A stretch of DNA of 64,000 nucleotides, from NCBI GenBank assembly GCA_008921705.1, contig VFFE01006710.1:668227-732226 (forward strand), written 5' to 3'. Below are positions 11,833 to 25,922 of this stretch, piece after piece. The notes below the pieces were generated by a model, which made no database searches, was not told the DNA's origin, and saw only the letters and a list, made by a program, of their open reading frames with translations. Source of the stretch: Burhinus oedicnemus (Eukaryota; Chordata; Aves; Charadriiformes; Burhinidae). The number at the start of each line of letters is the position of its first letter. The stretch's first letter is position 1. Both the position numbers and the translations under genes were made by a program.

Positions 11833-14800
11833 GCGTAAATAGTGCCAGGATCTGCTTGGTATAACTAAGACATAGCTTATCCAAGAGGGAAACAACCCAG
11901 GCTGATAGTATTCAGACTTTCCAAAAGAAATTTGCCTTGGGACTGACACTGAGCGTGAATATTCAGCCACAACTTGAGCCCCTTTTCTCAGCTTTGTGCT
12001 GTATATCCTTTTATTATTCCGGTCATGGCTACTCATAAGTACACACAGCTCAAGAGCAAAATAGCTCTGATTTGTGCTGTAAGAATTTAGTTGGGTTTCA
12101 GCTTCTTATTGCCAAGTCTTTTGATGACATGAAAGATATGTTATATGCAGGGCTGGATTTTCTGACCCACCCTCAGTTCTTCACTGAGCTTTTTATTGCT
12201 GTGGGAGGGCTTGACTCTTGTAGGATTGGGTGCAATGAAAAGTGTAGAGTCGATAGTTAAGGAACTGCAATGCAGAATAAACACTTGACCCTTTGAAGTG
12301 AACACAAGTAAGACCATAAAGGAATTGTTCTCTGAGGTGATGCACTGGAAGTTCTCTACTTTTCTGTGTTTTCTTTTTGTAGTTTGCATTTTAATTCCTC
12401 TTGCTAGTCCAGATTAAATCTGATTTTTCTTTCTTCTTGCTGTTGGAGCAACAGGCCTGTTTTGCCAGTGTTGGAAAGTAGTCCAGGGCATCCCTTCCTT
12501 AGTAAAGGCTGTACTTCTGCTTTCTTTGGAAGTGGTGGAAGGTCTGGTACAGAAGGTCATCTAAGCAAGCATAATGGTACAGAAGCGGTTCACCTGCATC
12601 TAAAGGAGTGAGCTGAAAGATGTCTTGTTCAACAAGAAAAAATGTAGATCCACTGTGTGAAAAATCTGTTTCTCTCTGCACCTCGAGAGGATTCCTTAAG
12701 TCTGTGCAAGAGCAGGGTTAAGGTAATCCTGATCTTACAGAGTTAGTTAACCCAGGAGTCTCTAGCTCAGCTGAGTACAACATAGGAGTGACATCAGTGA
12801 GAGATTAGAATAAGCTTTGTTATCTTCAAAGACTGTTTACTTAATGGTTGGGGAATCGCTGTGTTTGTAGGTAGAGGTAGGGAATGTCCTCAGGCAGGCA
12901 GGAGCTGATAGCATTAAACAGAGCAGTAGTGTTTCTCCTCAAGCATCCTTACTTTGCTTGTGTGCTTCTCCCAGCCTGCTGGCTGCCTCTGCTTTTGTGA
13001 ACACCACCGTTACGGAGGTCTTTAAGAAATTGCCAAGGTAATGCTGGATGCTAAGCACTGAACCCGAGCAGTATCCTTGTAGCTTTTGGGTTATTTCTTC
13101 CATGTCCTACCGATTTTGGCCCTATATAGGGTAATTTTATGGACAGTCTGTAGCCTCTGGCTTGTTTTTTCATTGTTTGTCTGTAATTTTCCTCCAAATC
13201 CCTGTTAATTTTCAGGGGAGATGTACTTACAGGGTAGCTTCTGAAAGCACACCCTTAGTGTGTCTGTCTGTCTGTGGAATGGTGGGGAGGGAGGGGAGAA
13301 GGGAGCAGGGTGTGCTGCTTTTCAGTGCTGGGCTGTGGGCAGCATGTCCTGTGGTGCGATGTGATGGGGACAGGACGTGTGGTGCTGTGCTGGCTTTGCT
13401 GGGAAGCATGTTCTGTCAGGGGAATGAGTCCTGCTGATGAATGTCCCCATCCGACACCCAAATGGTATTAACAACCTGAGGAATCAACTCCTATGAATCC
13501 TGGGGCAGTATCGCTTATATTTTTCTTACATATATACATCTATAAGTTTTCTTTAAAATATTGGTTAGAGGTATTTTAAAATCCGAGGTCAACAGTGTTA
13601 CCTACGCTTGGATATTTCAGGTATCGCTTGTGATCACATGGAAGACAATATGTACTTGGTTTGGATTTTTGGAGGATTCTCATGCAGGACTTGGATCTTT
13701 TCTTCAGGGTTCCTTTTGACAGCAGTGAAGTTACTTCCAATCTCCAGTAAAAAGGACAAACTGATTTGCTGGTTGCTGTGTAAAAGCTGCAGTAAACTTA
13801 ATTTGGAGCCTGCTGGGATACATGTCCCACATGCAAGTGTTTAGCTCTTCCATTTTTCTCATGAAAACATTCCTGTAGAAGTGGTCTTTAAAGCCAATTT
13901 GTGCCTCATCGGCATTTTTTTTTAAGACAAAGCAGAGATGCAGTGTTCCAGGCAGATACAGTTTTGTTCCCAGCTGTTTTGAATGCTTATTTGATGTTAA
14001 GTCTTTGTTCAATCCAGTCCTATGTCATTAATGACTCTGGAGTAAGTAGGTATGCAGAGCTGGAGGAAATCCTGTTTTATACGTTCCTATTCTAGGAGAG
14101 CCTCAGAAAGACTAACAATAATGCTTGGTGAGGTAATGGGTAAACATGGTAAGAAATAAAAACGTGCTTACTCCTTACTGAAGCAGAAAAATAGCTTATG
14201 AAGCATAATGTTGTCTTTGATACGTGTAGATAATCTGACCTGCTTCAGTCTGTGGATTAAGGCATTAGCTGGGGCAGCCAAAACAGCTTCTCATAAAGAA
14301 CCTGTCACTCTGGTTGTAAAGGAGTTGTCAGCAAATGCTAACGAGAGTTAAAAAGTGGGAGGCCAGTCATAACCCAGCGAAGTCACTTGAAAGGCTTGCC
14401 TTGACTTCAGCGGTCAGTTAATTCCTGTCTTGAGGTGGAGGGTTGCGTTGCGCAGCTCAGCATTATCACGAGTCCGATGTAGGCACCAGTTCCAGTTCAA
14501 GGGGGTGGGTGAAGCCTTGGGTTTGTACCTGTCCTCTTCACGGTCCTTTCAAGACGCTGTGGGAAAGAGAAAACAGGGCATCCCCCAGTGTTTCCATCCC
14601 TTTGCTGAATCAGTGGAGTTTAGTAGGATAGAAGTATTTGTTTTCAAGAAGAACCAGTGTTGTCATAGGAGGTCAAATTTCTTCATCAAGTTCTTGAGGA
14701 ATTCAAGGCTGCATTTAAAGCTTTTGATGGTCAGCAGGTAGAAAAACAGGATGTAATTTTGATAGCAGTTTTGGGAAACGACTTTTTTTTTTTTTGAGAA

Positions 14801-17573
14801 GAAAATGTGAAATTATGTCATTTTTCCGTCAGCCAGCTTCTGTAGCAGCGTGTGTGAGTACAGTGAAACATCCTAACTCCAGCCTGCTCACGCTGTCTGT
14901 ACTTCAGGCTTCCCTAGGGACCTAGGGCAAGTCAGCTAGCATTACATTTTTAGATACACTTACTGCACTTAGCACATACATTTTGCTTAGCATGCGATTA
15001 CGTAGTGAGTTGCATGCATATATACCAGAGCCCTCCTATTGGTGTTCTTTATATATGCACTGTTTTTTATGTACATTACTCTGGTGCATATACTTCAACT
15101 ATATTGCAAATCTCTCTGTACCTTCATATTTTTGACTGTGAAACAGCAGTGATCCTTTTTCTTTGAGTAAGTAGGCAGAGTCATGATTGTGACATATTTT
15201 AAGACCACTTAGAAGATATGAACTTATTTAAGTACTTGTGATTTATCTTATTTTGCTTTATTTGATTCCTTAAATGTCAGCCACTCTGAACAGTTCCTAG
15301 GATTTGCCCCTTTTACTTGGTGTCAGCTGATGAGAAGGCAGCTGGTGAGCTGAAAGCATTGCTCCTGTAAGAATTTGGGGTGCGATGTGTTTAGCTGGGG
15401 AGAAAGCCCAGTGACAGTTGCCCTTTCCCCCCCCCCCTCCTTTTCTACTAAAAGTTGCCGTCTTGCTCTGTTGGTTTAATGGTGAAAGAATGCTGCAACA
15501 TGTTTAGCTGTGCAATGCCTTTCAGGTACTGAGAGGTACCTGGGGAATGAGAGAGATTCGGTGTGCATAATTGGCTGGCACTTGGTTGACCTAAGCTGAC
15601 GGGTCTATACATAGTCCTGATTGCTGCCTGCCAAAAGAGCATCTGATGCAGACAGCTGCTGGGTGTGTGACCCCTTTTGGCACGTGGGGCACGCGTGGGC
15701 ATGTGCCTTCCTACCTGTTTGGTGGGTGCGACTACCTCCAACACCTTCTGCTCTCCTTCTGTGCTTTTGGAGAGGACAGCCCCACCAGGAGACCTTGTCC
15801 GAGGTGGAGGGAGCTGTTGGACCCCTGATGGCAGGAGGGAGCTGGGATACCTGTGCTTATGGACTGCAGAGGAGTAGGTGATCGTCGCTCCCTTATGCAA
15901 ACAGTGCTTCTTGGTGGAGTATTTTGGGTGAAGGGGTGAATATATGCATTGGGCATCACAAGCTTGTAACTGCCTGGTGGAAAGTGCAAAGGGGAGGTTG
16001 CTTGAAGCATCTCCCTCTCCTAGACCCCCGTAACTGCATTATTGGCTCCAAGATGTAGGAGGGAGGGAAACTATCCATTAACAGCTGCTTTCCAGAAACA
16101 CTTGAGATCAGAGTCTAATGAGTATGTATCACCTCTAGTGTATCTTGCTTGTTTCAGGTTATGTTGTGATGGCAGTCCTGATCATTATCTCATATTAATT
16201 TTCTAGAGCATGATGTATGTGGATACACCTACTGCGCTCAGAGATTTCACTGCAAGATTAGAGACATGTTTAGGAAATTAGTAATGAGAGAAGAACGCGT
16301 AATTAAAAATGATATCAGTTTGGAAGCTCATCCATCTTCAGCCAGCTTGCTGGAAGAGAAAGGAGTCTTACACAATGCTTAGTGGTGGGAAAATGCATTT
16401 GGCTTTCTACATTTTAAACAGGAAGGAACTATTTAAATGACAGACAATAGTAATCAGGGCATTTACTTGGGAACGTTGGATCACATATTTTAGCTGCATA
16501 ATGTTGTGGTAACTCAGACTGTATAAAGTTAAGGCAGTTCTCATTATATTTGTTTTCTTTTAATGATGCCTTCAGACAATTTTTTTTCTTTTTTTACTTG
16601 TTTGGACCCTTTATAAAGTAATTAGGTCCTTGTACTGAAAATAGCATTCATATTTTGCAGCAGTCAGATTTACATATGCTGAATATTGGCTGTAATGTTA
16701 TGAGGTTGCACGCTTAACAATTTATTTGTTTCCTGAGATATGCCATTTTATGTGAAATGTCTTAAATTCAGTGTCTGCAACAGAATTTTAGCTCTTCATC
16801 CCCAATGACCATTATAAAATTGCCATATGCCTAAAAACGTGCTCAGCCTAACTGCAATTGTTCAGACTGCGTATTTCCTCTCATTTTATGATGGGATCCT
16901 TAGTTCAGAATAAAATTATTCTTCAGCAGTAGGAGAAACACCATTTGGTTGTGTATGGTTCGTTATAAAAATGCGGTAACTTTTAAGCATTTCAAACAGT
17001 ACACATGCTTTACTTGAGTTTTTATGCAGTTTTTCATGAACAGTTAACAGTACCTTGTTGTCATTTTTGTCATGGTATGTCCATAAACTCAATTGTCATT
17101 CTCTTTGGTCCAACTTACAAACACAGAGAAAACCTAAGCAGATGTCAGAGCAATAACCAGGTGTACATTGTAGTACTTAGCAAAGTTTTAATTGCTGCAG
17201 GGATGTTTCCTAGCTAATGGATCAGTTTATTAAGTGCTTCTATCTGTTGTGTCTTGTTCAGGAGTGTATCTTACATATGGTATTTTCAGGCTGAGTCTGG
17301 CTATTTTATCTAGTGACAGTCTCAGGGTATCCTTGCAGGGGGATGTGCTTTTTTGGTTACGATGTCCATAGCATAGTTAGCAAAACTGCTGAATTGCTTG
17401 TTGCATGGAGTACTGTGTAATTTGCGATTTTCGGTAAAATCATTACATGCTTTTGAGTTGTGAGTTTGACACGGGGGGCCCTAGACCCAGCTGGGCTTAT
17501 GGATGTGACCAGTGTGCAAATATTTACCCCTCATTGGCTCTGTAAGCACTCTGGGGTAAGGCTGAGCATGGGC

Positions 17574-18010
17574 CATGAAAAATGGTCAGAGGGCTGGAGC
17601 ACCTCTCCAGTGAAGTAAAGCTGAGAGAGTTGGGGTTGTTCGGCCTGGAGAAGAGAAGGCTCTGGGGAGACCTTATTGTGGCCTTTCAGTACTTAAAGGG
17701 GGCTTATAAGAAAGACAAAGAGAGAGTTTTTAACAGGGCCTATAGTGATAGGACAAGGGGTAATGGCTTTAAACTGAAAGAGGGTAGATTTAGATCGGAT
17801 ATAAGGAAGAAATTCTTTATGATGAGGTGGTGAGATAGTGGAACAGGTTGCCCAGAGAAGCTGTGGATGCCTCACCATTGGATGTATTCAAGGTCAAGTT
17901 GGATGGGGCTTTGAGCAACCTGATCTAGTGGAAGATGTCCCTGCCCATAGCAGGCGTGGTGGAACTTAGATGATCTTTAAAGGTGCCTTCCAACCCAAAC
18001 TATTCCATGA
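17574..18010 (+). mobile_element. CR1 LINE, 3' end, sense orientation
   Basis: This is a 5'-truncated CR1 retrotransposon. It opens in the reverse-transcriptase C-terminal coding part (GGCTGGAGCACCTCTCC, then GAGAGAGTTGGGGTTGTTC and GGCCTGGAGAAGAGAAGGC). It passes GGAACAGGTTGCCCAGAGAA and ends in the 3' UTR with TGATCTTTAAAGGTGCCTTC and a single CTATTCCATGA tail unit at 18000-18010. The ORF2 remnant translates as RELGLFGLEKRRLWGDLIVA and continues to KKFFMMRW. It then breaks at about 17826-17833, where one G appears to be missing from the usual GAGGGTGGTGAG, which shifts the frame into a stop. CR1 is the main LINE of birds and reptiles. This copy is dead, moderately diverged, and lies in intron 1 in the same direction as KIF26A. 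Confidence 0.93.
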
Positions 18011-20604
18011 TCTCTGAGTGGCTGCTGATGGCGGCTGTTGGGTGTTCACCTGTTGAGAGATGATGGCTGTTGTTGTCTGGGAGGAGGGACAATGGGTGAG
18101 GAGGGTATGGCCAAAACGACTCATCAAAGACCATCAGTTCTTGATGGTGCTTGGAGCAGGGAGCTGTTAGGTAGGTGGCCAAGGGACTCCTCGCATCTGG
18201 GAGCTGGAGGTCAGCAGCTGTGATGGAGAATGTGGACAGCTCCCAGGCATTCCTTATTATACTTACCCATGGAGAACTGGCCTTCCCGGAGAGGTGCAAG
18301 GGGAAGCACAGTCTCTCTTAGCAGCCACTTTGAGGTGTCTGCTGTTGTGTGTGAATGGGGAGATGTGGATACAGTCCGAGGATGTCTCCAGTTGCCCCGT
18401 GCTCACTGCCCTGGAGCAACTGCACAGCGGGAAAAGGAGACCCTTAGTTTATGCCGCTGTGCAATACTGCAGATACGTACCCAGACCAGGCCATGGAGCC
18501 AGGATTGGGTTTTTTATGAGCGATATTATGTATTGATGAAATAATGAGAGAGAAAGTCTTTTCCCAGGAATAAAATAATTGCTTCCTTGATGAAAGGACC
18601 CAACATCTGGCTCTTGTGTTTCATGTATTTTGTCATGTAGATGTAACTGTTTGCTTTGTTCCTGGCAGTAACGTTAACTTATTAATGTATGAAGCTGTTT
18701 CCAGGTCAGTGGAAAACTGCGTATAAATCTTTATTACATGTATTTGATTGTCTTTAACTCTTTGTAAGATATAATTAGCTTCCAGTAATCATATTGCGGT
18801 GCTGTTTCTGTGATTACGCTGGTAGTTAGCGTGCAGTGCAATTCGGGTTTTATAGACTGGAGCTAATGTTAGCTTGATTAAAATAAAGGATAAACATCAG
18901 CTTGTGTTGTTGGGCAGTTAATTTTCTCACCTTTCTCCTGCCCAGTTTCATTGCCTCCTGCAGTTCTGAGATGTGACCGCCTGCCACGGAGTGGCTTCTG
19001 ATTAAAAAGCCGTGATATTTAATATATGATGCTTCAGGTTGAAGTGGAGCCACTTTCAGTAATGGTGTTTGCAATGGGAGGGAAGAAGTGGATTGTGGCA
19101 GGGTCTTCAAGGACAGTGACTTGGCGGAGCACTAGTGCCTAGAAATGTTTTGATCCTATTGTAATGAATAACTGCTAGTTCCTGTTGTTGTTTCTGTTTT
19201 GATTGAGTGCCCAGCTGGTGTATGGTGGAGATAGCATGTTGGGGCAGGGAAAGGAAGTAGCTGTCAAAAGTGCATCTCCCTTAGGAAAGCAAGAATGTGG
19301 AGGCACGGTAGAATTGGGGTTTAAATAGCACTTATTTTTCCTTGGTTTTCATAGTGTACTGACCGTATACAATTTTCCACGTGCTGGGTAATGGAAAGTT
19401 GGCCCCAGAGGAAGTCACTTTGTAAGTCAAGTTTGGGATTATAAAATCAATCACTGTTGGGTCACTAATTGGTGTGGAAGATAGCAATTTCCTATACAGT
19501 ATGATAAGTTCATTGGTTTTCTGGCCGTGTGTGCACAGTGAGCTGTTTAGTCAACGATATTCTTTCCTGGTTCTGTTGTTAACTCAGGAAAAGCATCGGG
19601 TCATTTATAGCTACACCCAAATTGTTGGTTTGTTTCTGAGTAGTAAGGGGAGGGCAGGGGGAGTTTGTCATGTAGAATCTACATGTGTTTTATGAAGGTT
19701 GTTTTCATCTCTTTGTGGCATAATAGTGAAGCTTGGCAGGCACATGGGAATCGTGAAGATTGATAGCTCTTGGTGTTAAGCATCTCGCATCTCCGAGTTT
19801 ATATCAACACAAGCCTTCTTCCAGCAGCAGCATCTGGCTCATTGGCAAGATCTGTGGACAGTTGTTCTGATCGCTCTGGAGATGCCTCTGGCTGTCATGT
19901 GGCTGCAGCCTTGGCCGTGCTGCTTTGTTATTCTAGCTGGTCCCATTTTCATTTATTTATTGTTTGGCTTACCTTTTGATTCTGACGAATTGCTCCTGAG
20001 ATTGTGGTCTTGCATAAATCTTGCCTAACTTCCTCATGCAGGGACTTCCATGAGATGCTGATGTTAGTTTACTTCGATGACTATTTGCTGATTGGAGCTG
20101 GAGCAATAATATCCCAGTCTGTGCCTTCTGTGCAGGTTTTCCCTGTGAATCACAGCATCAGTCTTGTGAAGTAAAACAGACATCTTTGAGCATATCCTGC
20201 ATAATGGGTTTCTCTGAGACTAGAGGTGCAAGCGTAAATCAAATATTATGAGTACATAGTCCGCGCCTGGGATGGTGCTGAGAGACCTGGAATCAACCAC
20301 TTGGATTTCTCAAGTTGACCACAGGGAGTAAAGTTTCTGGCCCAGCTGATACAAACTGGCACAGGAGCAAAGAATAGTGTGTGTCAGCTCTGGATTTATG
20401 TCACCTCAAGTGCTGTTCCTGTCTGTTTGATCGTTGTTTTTTATTCATATACCTTGTACTTTAAAAACATGATTCTTTCAGAAGTGCTGCAGCTTTGGAA
20501 GACATGTGGGCTCAACTAAAACTGTGTTTCTTAAAATAGTAAAGCATCTATTTTCATTAAATAAGCCTGTTGGGGTCACTGCCTCTTCTGGTTGAAATTA
20601 GCAG

Positions 20605-20669
20605 GGCTGTGATGTGCAGGAGGCCGGACAAGATGGTTATCTTCACTGGCCTCTAACTCTGATCCATAG
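20605..20669 (+). mobile_element. Probable short CR1 3' tail fragment
   Basis: ATGTGCAGGAGGCCGGACAA, then GATGGTTATC, then CACTGGCCTCTAACTCTGAT resembles the 3' UTR end of old CR1 subfamilies ('caggaggtcagactagatgatc...gtcccttctggccttaa...tatga'). It is very short and degraded, so the call is tentative. Confidence 0.5.
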
Positions 20670-22330
20670 CTTTGGCACTGTCCACAATGGGAGCTGTTTG
20701 ATGAGCTGTCAGATTTTGTAAGGTTATTAGCAAGGCATAGTTATACACAGTTTTCTGGTTTTAAATGTGTATTTACATCTGTAATAATAACAAGGCAACT
20801 TGGGTGGCATGTTTGGGTTTGGTTTTTTTTTTTTTGCCATTTACTGCAAATCTGACACAACATTATCTGCCACCACAAAACTTTATTTTAAAACGAAGGG
20901 GGAAATTTGCACTCCAACATGTAACTTAACTCATTACCCAGCAACTACAAACATGCATTTCATAGGTGTTTTATGAAATGGAGAGGCAGGTTGGTGAAAG
21001 AGTTCATCCCTGGTTTGAAGTTAGGAACAGGGATGCTTGAACTTAGAGGAGGAAATACTGACTCTGCAGTCAGTATGAATGATGCCATGGATTTCTTTAG
21101 AGCCCAGGTCTCACTCTGGACCTGTAATTTCTCCTCTTAAAAGAATCCTTTCGTCCTCTGTACTTAGCTTTTTCCAGCAGGTGATGAGCAGCTGCTTTTC
21201 CGATGTCCCAGAACACAAAATAAAAACATCCTTTTATGTAGTACCTTCAATTGAATGGAAACATAAATATATCCTATGATATTAGGTATTGTCTATGTTT
21301 GTGGAATTTCTATAGAAGCAACGTTAGATACTGTAAATGTTTAAGAGCCCTGTAAGTGTGACTGGTAGGACAAGCTAGAGCCTTTCATCTCTTAGTTACT
21401 GGTTTTATTAGGATCTGGCTTGAAGGGTTTCAAAAATTGTTGCCACGTATTTGATTGCTTCTGTGTCTCATGAGATAAGGCTTGGTGTTGGGTTTTTTTT
21501 TGTTTGTTTGGTGTGGGTTTTTTTTCTTTTGGTGAGGAGCCTGAAAGAGTTTACAGAGGTATATTAGCCCGCCGTCTGTGGGCTTGTCTACATGTATGTG
21601 TGTTATAGGCAGATACAAGCTCACTCTGCCTGTGTGTTTAATGTGTTTATATCCTGTGTCATAGAGTTTATAAACCATATTAACATGGCTTTCAAGATGC
21701 TCTGAGCATGGGTGGAGTGGGTTTTTGTCTGCCTGTGGGCATAACCACACTGATCTATGTTTGTAGAAGAGAGACCTTAGATAAAGGGAGAAGGGAGTTG
21801 CTCCTCTTTGATTACACCAGCCCGTTGGATGGGGAGAGGTTGCAGAGCTTGCAGGTTTTGCAGGACTACTGCAGGGCTTATCACCATTGATGCCATAAGG
21901 ATTACAGGTGGGTATTAATCACAGGGCTTGTTCTTGTCCCACTCTGAGTGGGATTTGCTGGGCTAACAGCAGAGAGCAGATTAAAAAAGGCAATTCTTTC
22001 TTATTATTTAGATCATGTAGAAAATGTACGATGCCTTTTGGTGCTTAGTCAGGTATTTTAAGGGTTCAAGGCTGGATACGTGGTTTATTGTTCACAATAC
22101 AGTGTAGCCATTGAAGGGCTTATTACAAGACCATGCAATCAAAGGGTAGCAGCTAACTTTCAAAAACTGGTATTCTGCTGGGAAGCCAGAGTATTCTTAT
22201 GCAAAGAATTGATTGATCTGACATAAGACTATTAGAAATAAGTTGGTTTGTTGATAAAGATTATCTACTGCTGTTCAGGCAAGCACTGTTGAAGACCAAT
22301 AGGATCAACAAAACCAGCAACATATCTTAC

Positions 22331-22366
22331 TAGTAGTAGTAATAATAATAATAAAAATAAAAAAAG
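22331..22366 (+). repeat. (TAG)n/(TAA)n trinucleotide microsatellite
   Basis: About three TAG units run into about five TAA units and then an A-rich stretch. This looks like a TAA repeat whose 5' units have mutated to TAG. It is likely length-polymorphic. Confidence 0.85.
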
Positions 22367-23483
22367 TCTTCTCCTTAGTATGTTTTTCCATAGTGTGCTA
22401 GTATGATACTGCTACTAGTTCATGGTCTGTGATATTGTGGTGCTAGGTGCTGAACTTCTCTTCAAAGAACTGTTGAAATAGGAGAAGCGTGTAGTAAAGT
22501 ATAGCCATAGCACACACTGGGCTAATACAAGTTTTCAGGAGCTCTTTAAGTAATGAGTCCTTATTGTTCTTTTTTAGTGTATATATTTAGGTTTTTGATA
22601 TCTCTGTCCATCTGTGATTTGTGTGTGTGTGATTGTTACTCATGAAAACCTGATAGAAATGTTGCAGGGTCAGAGGAGCAACGGTTTTACTGAGAAAACT
22701 TTTTTGAAGATTCTGTGAAATGTGTTGATGGCAGAGCCTCTAGAAACATCTGGACAGAAAAGCCGGCAGATAGCTATGGATTCATCTTCCTCATGACATC
22801 CTGTTACCGACATTGCTGGTGTACCATCAGCAACCCTGAGATGTCTTCCATTTGTAATCTGGAATGGCTAATTTGCGTTCCTTCACAGGTCCTTTTAGTG
22901 GCTTTGCAGTGAGTTTTTTTTGAACCTTTACAAGGAGATAGTCTGGTTGTTGTAATGCAACTAGTACTCACTGGTGGCTTTTTTCCAATTTTTATTTCTG
23001 AGGTTTTAATTGATCTTGATTATTATGTTTATTTCCACAATGTTATGGACAGATAGGAGAGGTTGGACTTATCCCGTCTAATTTAGGTATCTCATCTGGA
23101 TTCCTAAAATTATTCCCTGAACATGTAAGGAATGAAATGTAACAATTCTGTACTTCTTATCTGTAAGGGTAGATTGAAAATGGAATATCTATGTAGTACA
23201 GTTAGTGATAAAGAATGTTTCAGGTAACATGATGAGCTTGTGAATATTTGGCAAAAGAAGAATTATTCAAGGTGATACAGAGGGTCACAATTAGGACAAG
23301 AGGCATGGAATTAATGCAGGAGTGATGCAAGTTGGAAAACTTGCTGTGAGCAAGATGGTGTAGGTTACTGAATAGTCATCTAAGGAGACTGGTATTTTGA
23401 AATCTATATTCCTTGTGTGTCTGTGGCACTTCAACCCAAGCAACAAGTCTGTCTACACATGCGTTACTCATCTTTCCCAAACT

Positions 23484-23930
23484 AGGATCATAGGAACGTA
23501 GGGCTGGAAAAGGATCTTCAGATCTCTAAAAAGTAGTCCAGCTTCCTCCACTGAAATGAGATCACCTATCTCTTGATCACCTCCCGTGGAAATTTCTCAT
23601 CTGCTCTTCAGAACCTGCCACAAACGAAAGAGATTTCTCAAAATCATTCTAACTGCTTGCTAATATTCACTCACCTTTGACAGTTTTTCCTAAGGTATCT
23701 TTGCTGAAAAGTAGGATGATTTCTTCTTTTCCTTTCCCAGGTAGACATGGAAAATAACCGGTCACCAGTCTCTTTGTAACTACTTTTTGTGTACTGGAGG
23801 ACTCTACTCAGTTTTCTCTCTTCTAAACTAAATAAACCACACTCCTCTGAACTTCCTACAACATTCTTGTTTTCTAAACTCATTTTTGTCCTATAGACAC
23901 TCTCCAAATGGTCTGTGTCCATCTGCTGTT
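23484..23930 (-). mobile_element. Old CR1 LINE fragment, antisense orientation
   Basis: Read on the plus strand it starts with the reverse complement of a CR1 tail (GATCATAGGAACGTAGGGCT, then GGAAAAGGATCTTCAGA). It continues through TTTTTCCTAAGGTATC and TTTTTGTGTACTGGAGGAC to CACTCTCCAAATGGTC, in the order expected for the 3' UTR and end of ORF2. The minus-strand translation of 23671-23922 keeps the CR1 C-terminal pattern (ENKNVVGSSEECGLFSLEE, then LRKN). It is far more diverged than the copies at 17.6, 37.5 and 58 kb, with substitutions throughout, and probably belongs to an ancient subfamily. It lies in intron 1, opposite to KIF26A. Confidence 0.82.
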
Positions 23931-25920
23931 TATATGGCTGAGATCATACTTCACCCTAATGAGATTCCATAGGCGGATCACTTGATTCTTTGGGCAGTGT
24001 CCCCCACCTGCAGATGTCCCTTAGGATCTGCATATTTATCTTTTCTTTCTAATGCAAGATGGGGCCAGCAGAATGAGGTCAGTTACTTCTGTGCACCAGC
24101 ATCTTAACTGAAAACGAGGGACAACCATGTAACTTACTTCTGTCCAAGTCCAGAGATACTGGAGGTGCCAGGACCCCACTTTCCAACTGGTAGCTGATGG
24201 CAAATTTATAAATTTATTTGCTGAAGTTCTGCTGCTGCAGAGTGGGATTAAAAAAACCACCACATCCTAGATCCATCTTAAAGAACTGCTGTGGGATGGA
24301 CAGATTGCAGAGGGAGGTGGTGTCTCACACATATGCCACCGAGTAAGCAAAGGAACTAGAGCAGACTCTTCCAACAGTGCGTGGCCTGCTTTGTGGTTCA
24401 GGAGTTAGAAATTACACTTCATTATTCCTTTTCCAGTCATCGCTGCTTAGAGGTCAGGGGTTTTTTTCTTTCTTTTTTTTCTTGATTAAGTCTGAGCAAG
24501 GAGAAGAAGGAAAAACTAACCCACTACAGTACTGCTTAAATTCAGATGTAAACCCAAGATTTTTCAGCCAACAAGTCAGTTTTTGGTGAAACGGTTAAAC
24601 AGAGGCAGTGACACTTTAATTATGATGAAGAATAAGTGTAATCCACTTTGTTTCTGCAGACAGACTGCCTGGTGTGCTAACTGTGCACTATATGCAGCGA
24701 TTTGTAGCTTGCAAAGGGAGTGCACAATGGGCAGCCCTTTAGTTGTGAAAGCTAAATCGTTTCTGTATGGTCCTCAAGTATTCATTTACCAAACAAATAA
24801 TTGATAAAATGAGCAAGTGAAAGAGACACTAAGAGGGTGTGATCCAATGCCAAGCACTGTTTTTCGTAGTTGATTTTAAATCTATATTATGCTAATGATG
24901 TTCATTTGGAAAATGTGTCCACTCCCTAACTTCTGCTGCTGAGCCTTCTTTTAATTGGATTCAGATGGTTGGACTGAAACAGTTGTAGGGTTTGTGTACA
25001 GATGTCCTGAGTGCTCCAAGCACTTTTTTCCTATCCAGTTTTTCTAAGCCAAAGTTGCTTTCACTGTGGCTGGTGTCCAGATGTTCTTGAACTCCCTCAT
25101 TAAAGGTCTGTCTGATACAAATGGGCATGGGTCTGATGGGACAAATGTCGCTACGATCACTTAAACATGCTGGAGATCTCATCTGGGGCATTACTCCTCT
25201 CCAAGTCCACTGGGCTGTCTGGGCTGGGCTGCTGGTCTCCAGCCAGAGTTCATCAGTGAAGGGGTCCATCTCGCAAGTCTTACCATTGCAACTAGTCATG
25301 CCAAAAACACGGGCTCTTGCCTAAATAATTGTAATAGTGGAAACAGCCTTTTGTTTCCAATAAAATGATATTAAGAGTTGATATTTCTGAGGCATGTTGA
25401 CAAGGCAGCATGCTTTCTGCATAGCAGTGCTGCTTTCTGATTTTCATCCCTATGCTGAAATTCAGAGCTACCTGATTGAATGCAAACCGTATGTGCAGTA
25501 GGTAGCATTCGATGTGGTGAAGGTATCAGAGAGCATCAGTTTCCCGAGTAGTTGTTCTAACACTTTTCGTACACACTCAGTTTGCTTTTAAGAGGAAAGA
25601 GAAGTTAGGACTTTTTGTGCAGTCTAATAAGCAGAGTTTCTATAATCTGATTTACCATGCTCATAGGCTAACAAAAATTTACTCTCTGGTTTCAAGGAAG
25701 AAATAATTAAGGATGGAAAGCTATTTATCTTTTAAATAAGTATCTAATTTCTAGCAAAAGTTTTTGCTGAATTTCTGAAAGGCAACTTTGTCTCAGTGGT
25801 TGTTTCTGAAAGTAATAGTCAAACACAGGCTTTTCAGACACCAGAGTATTGTGTGGTGGTGAGTATGCAACTATTTCCCAAACATTCGCTACTGTTCGAA
25901 ATGATACTACTTTGATGAAC

Positions 25921-25922
<2 letters not shown>

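Larger units (their letters stand above)
561..17573 (+). other. KIF26A intron 1, first part (no gene seen)
   Basis: This is ordinary non-coding DNA between the CpG-rich edge and the first clear CR1 element. It contains short homopolymers (C10 at 1931-1940, C14 at 2156-2169, C run near 15427-15436, several T runs), a short TG repeat near 11819-11832, a MIR-like fragment at about 3395-3490, and a TTATACTGG-type duplicated motif at 3753-3820. Open frames here, including minus-strand ones of 174 codons at 4461-4985 and 150 codons at 15448-15900, show no family I recognise and no splice or start context, so I do not call them genes. Confidence 0.75.

Noticed and set aside
15448..15900. 150-codon minus-strand open frame
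   Set aside because: There is no recognisable family, its composition is low-order, and it is overlapped by several plus-strand frames. Probably chance.
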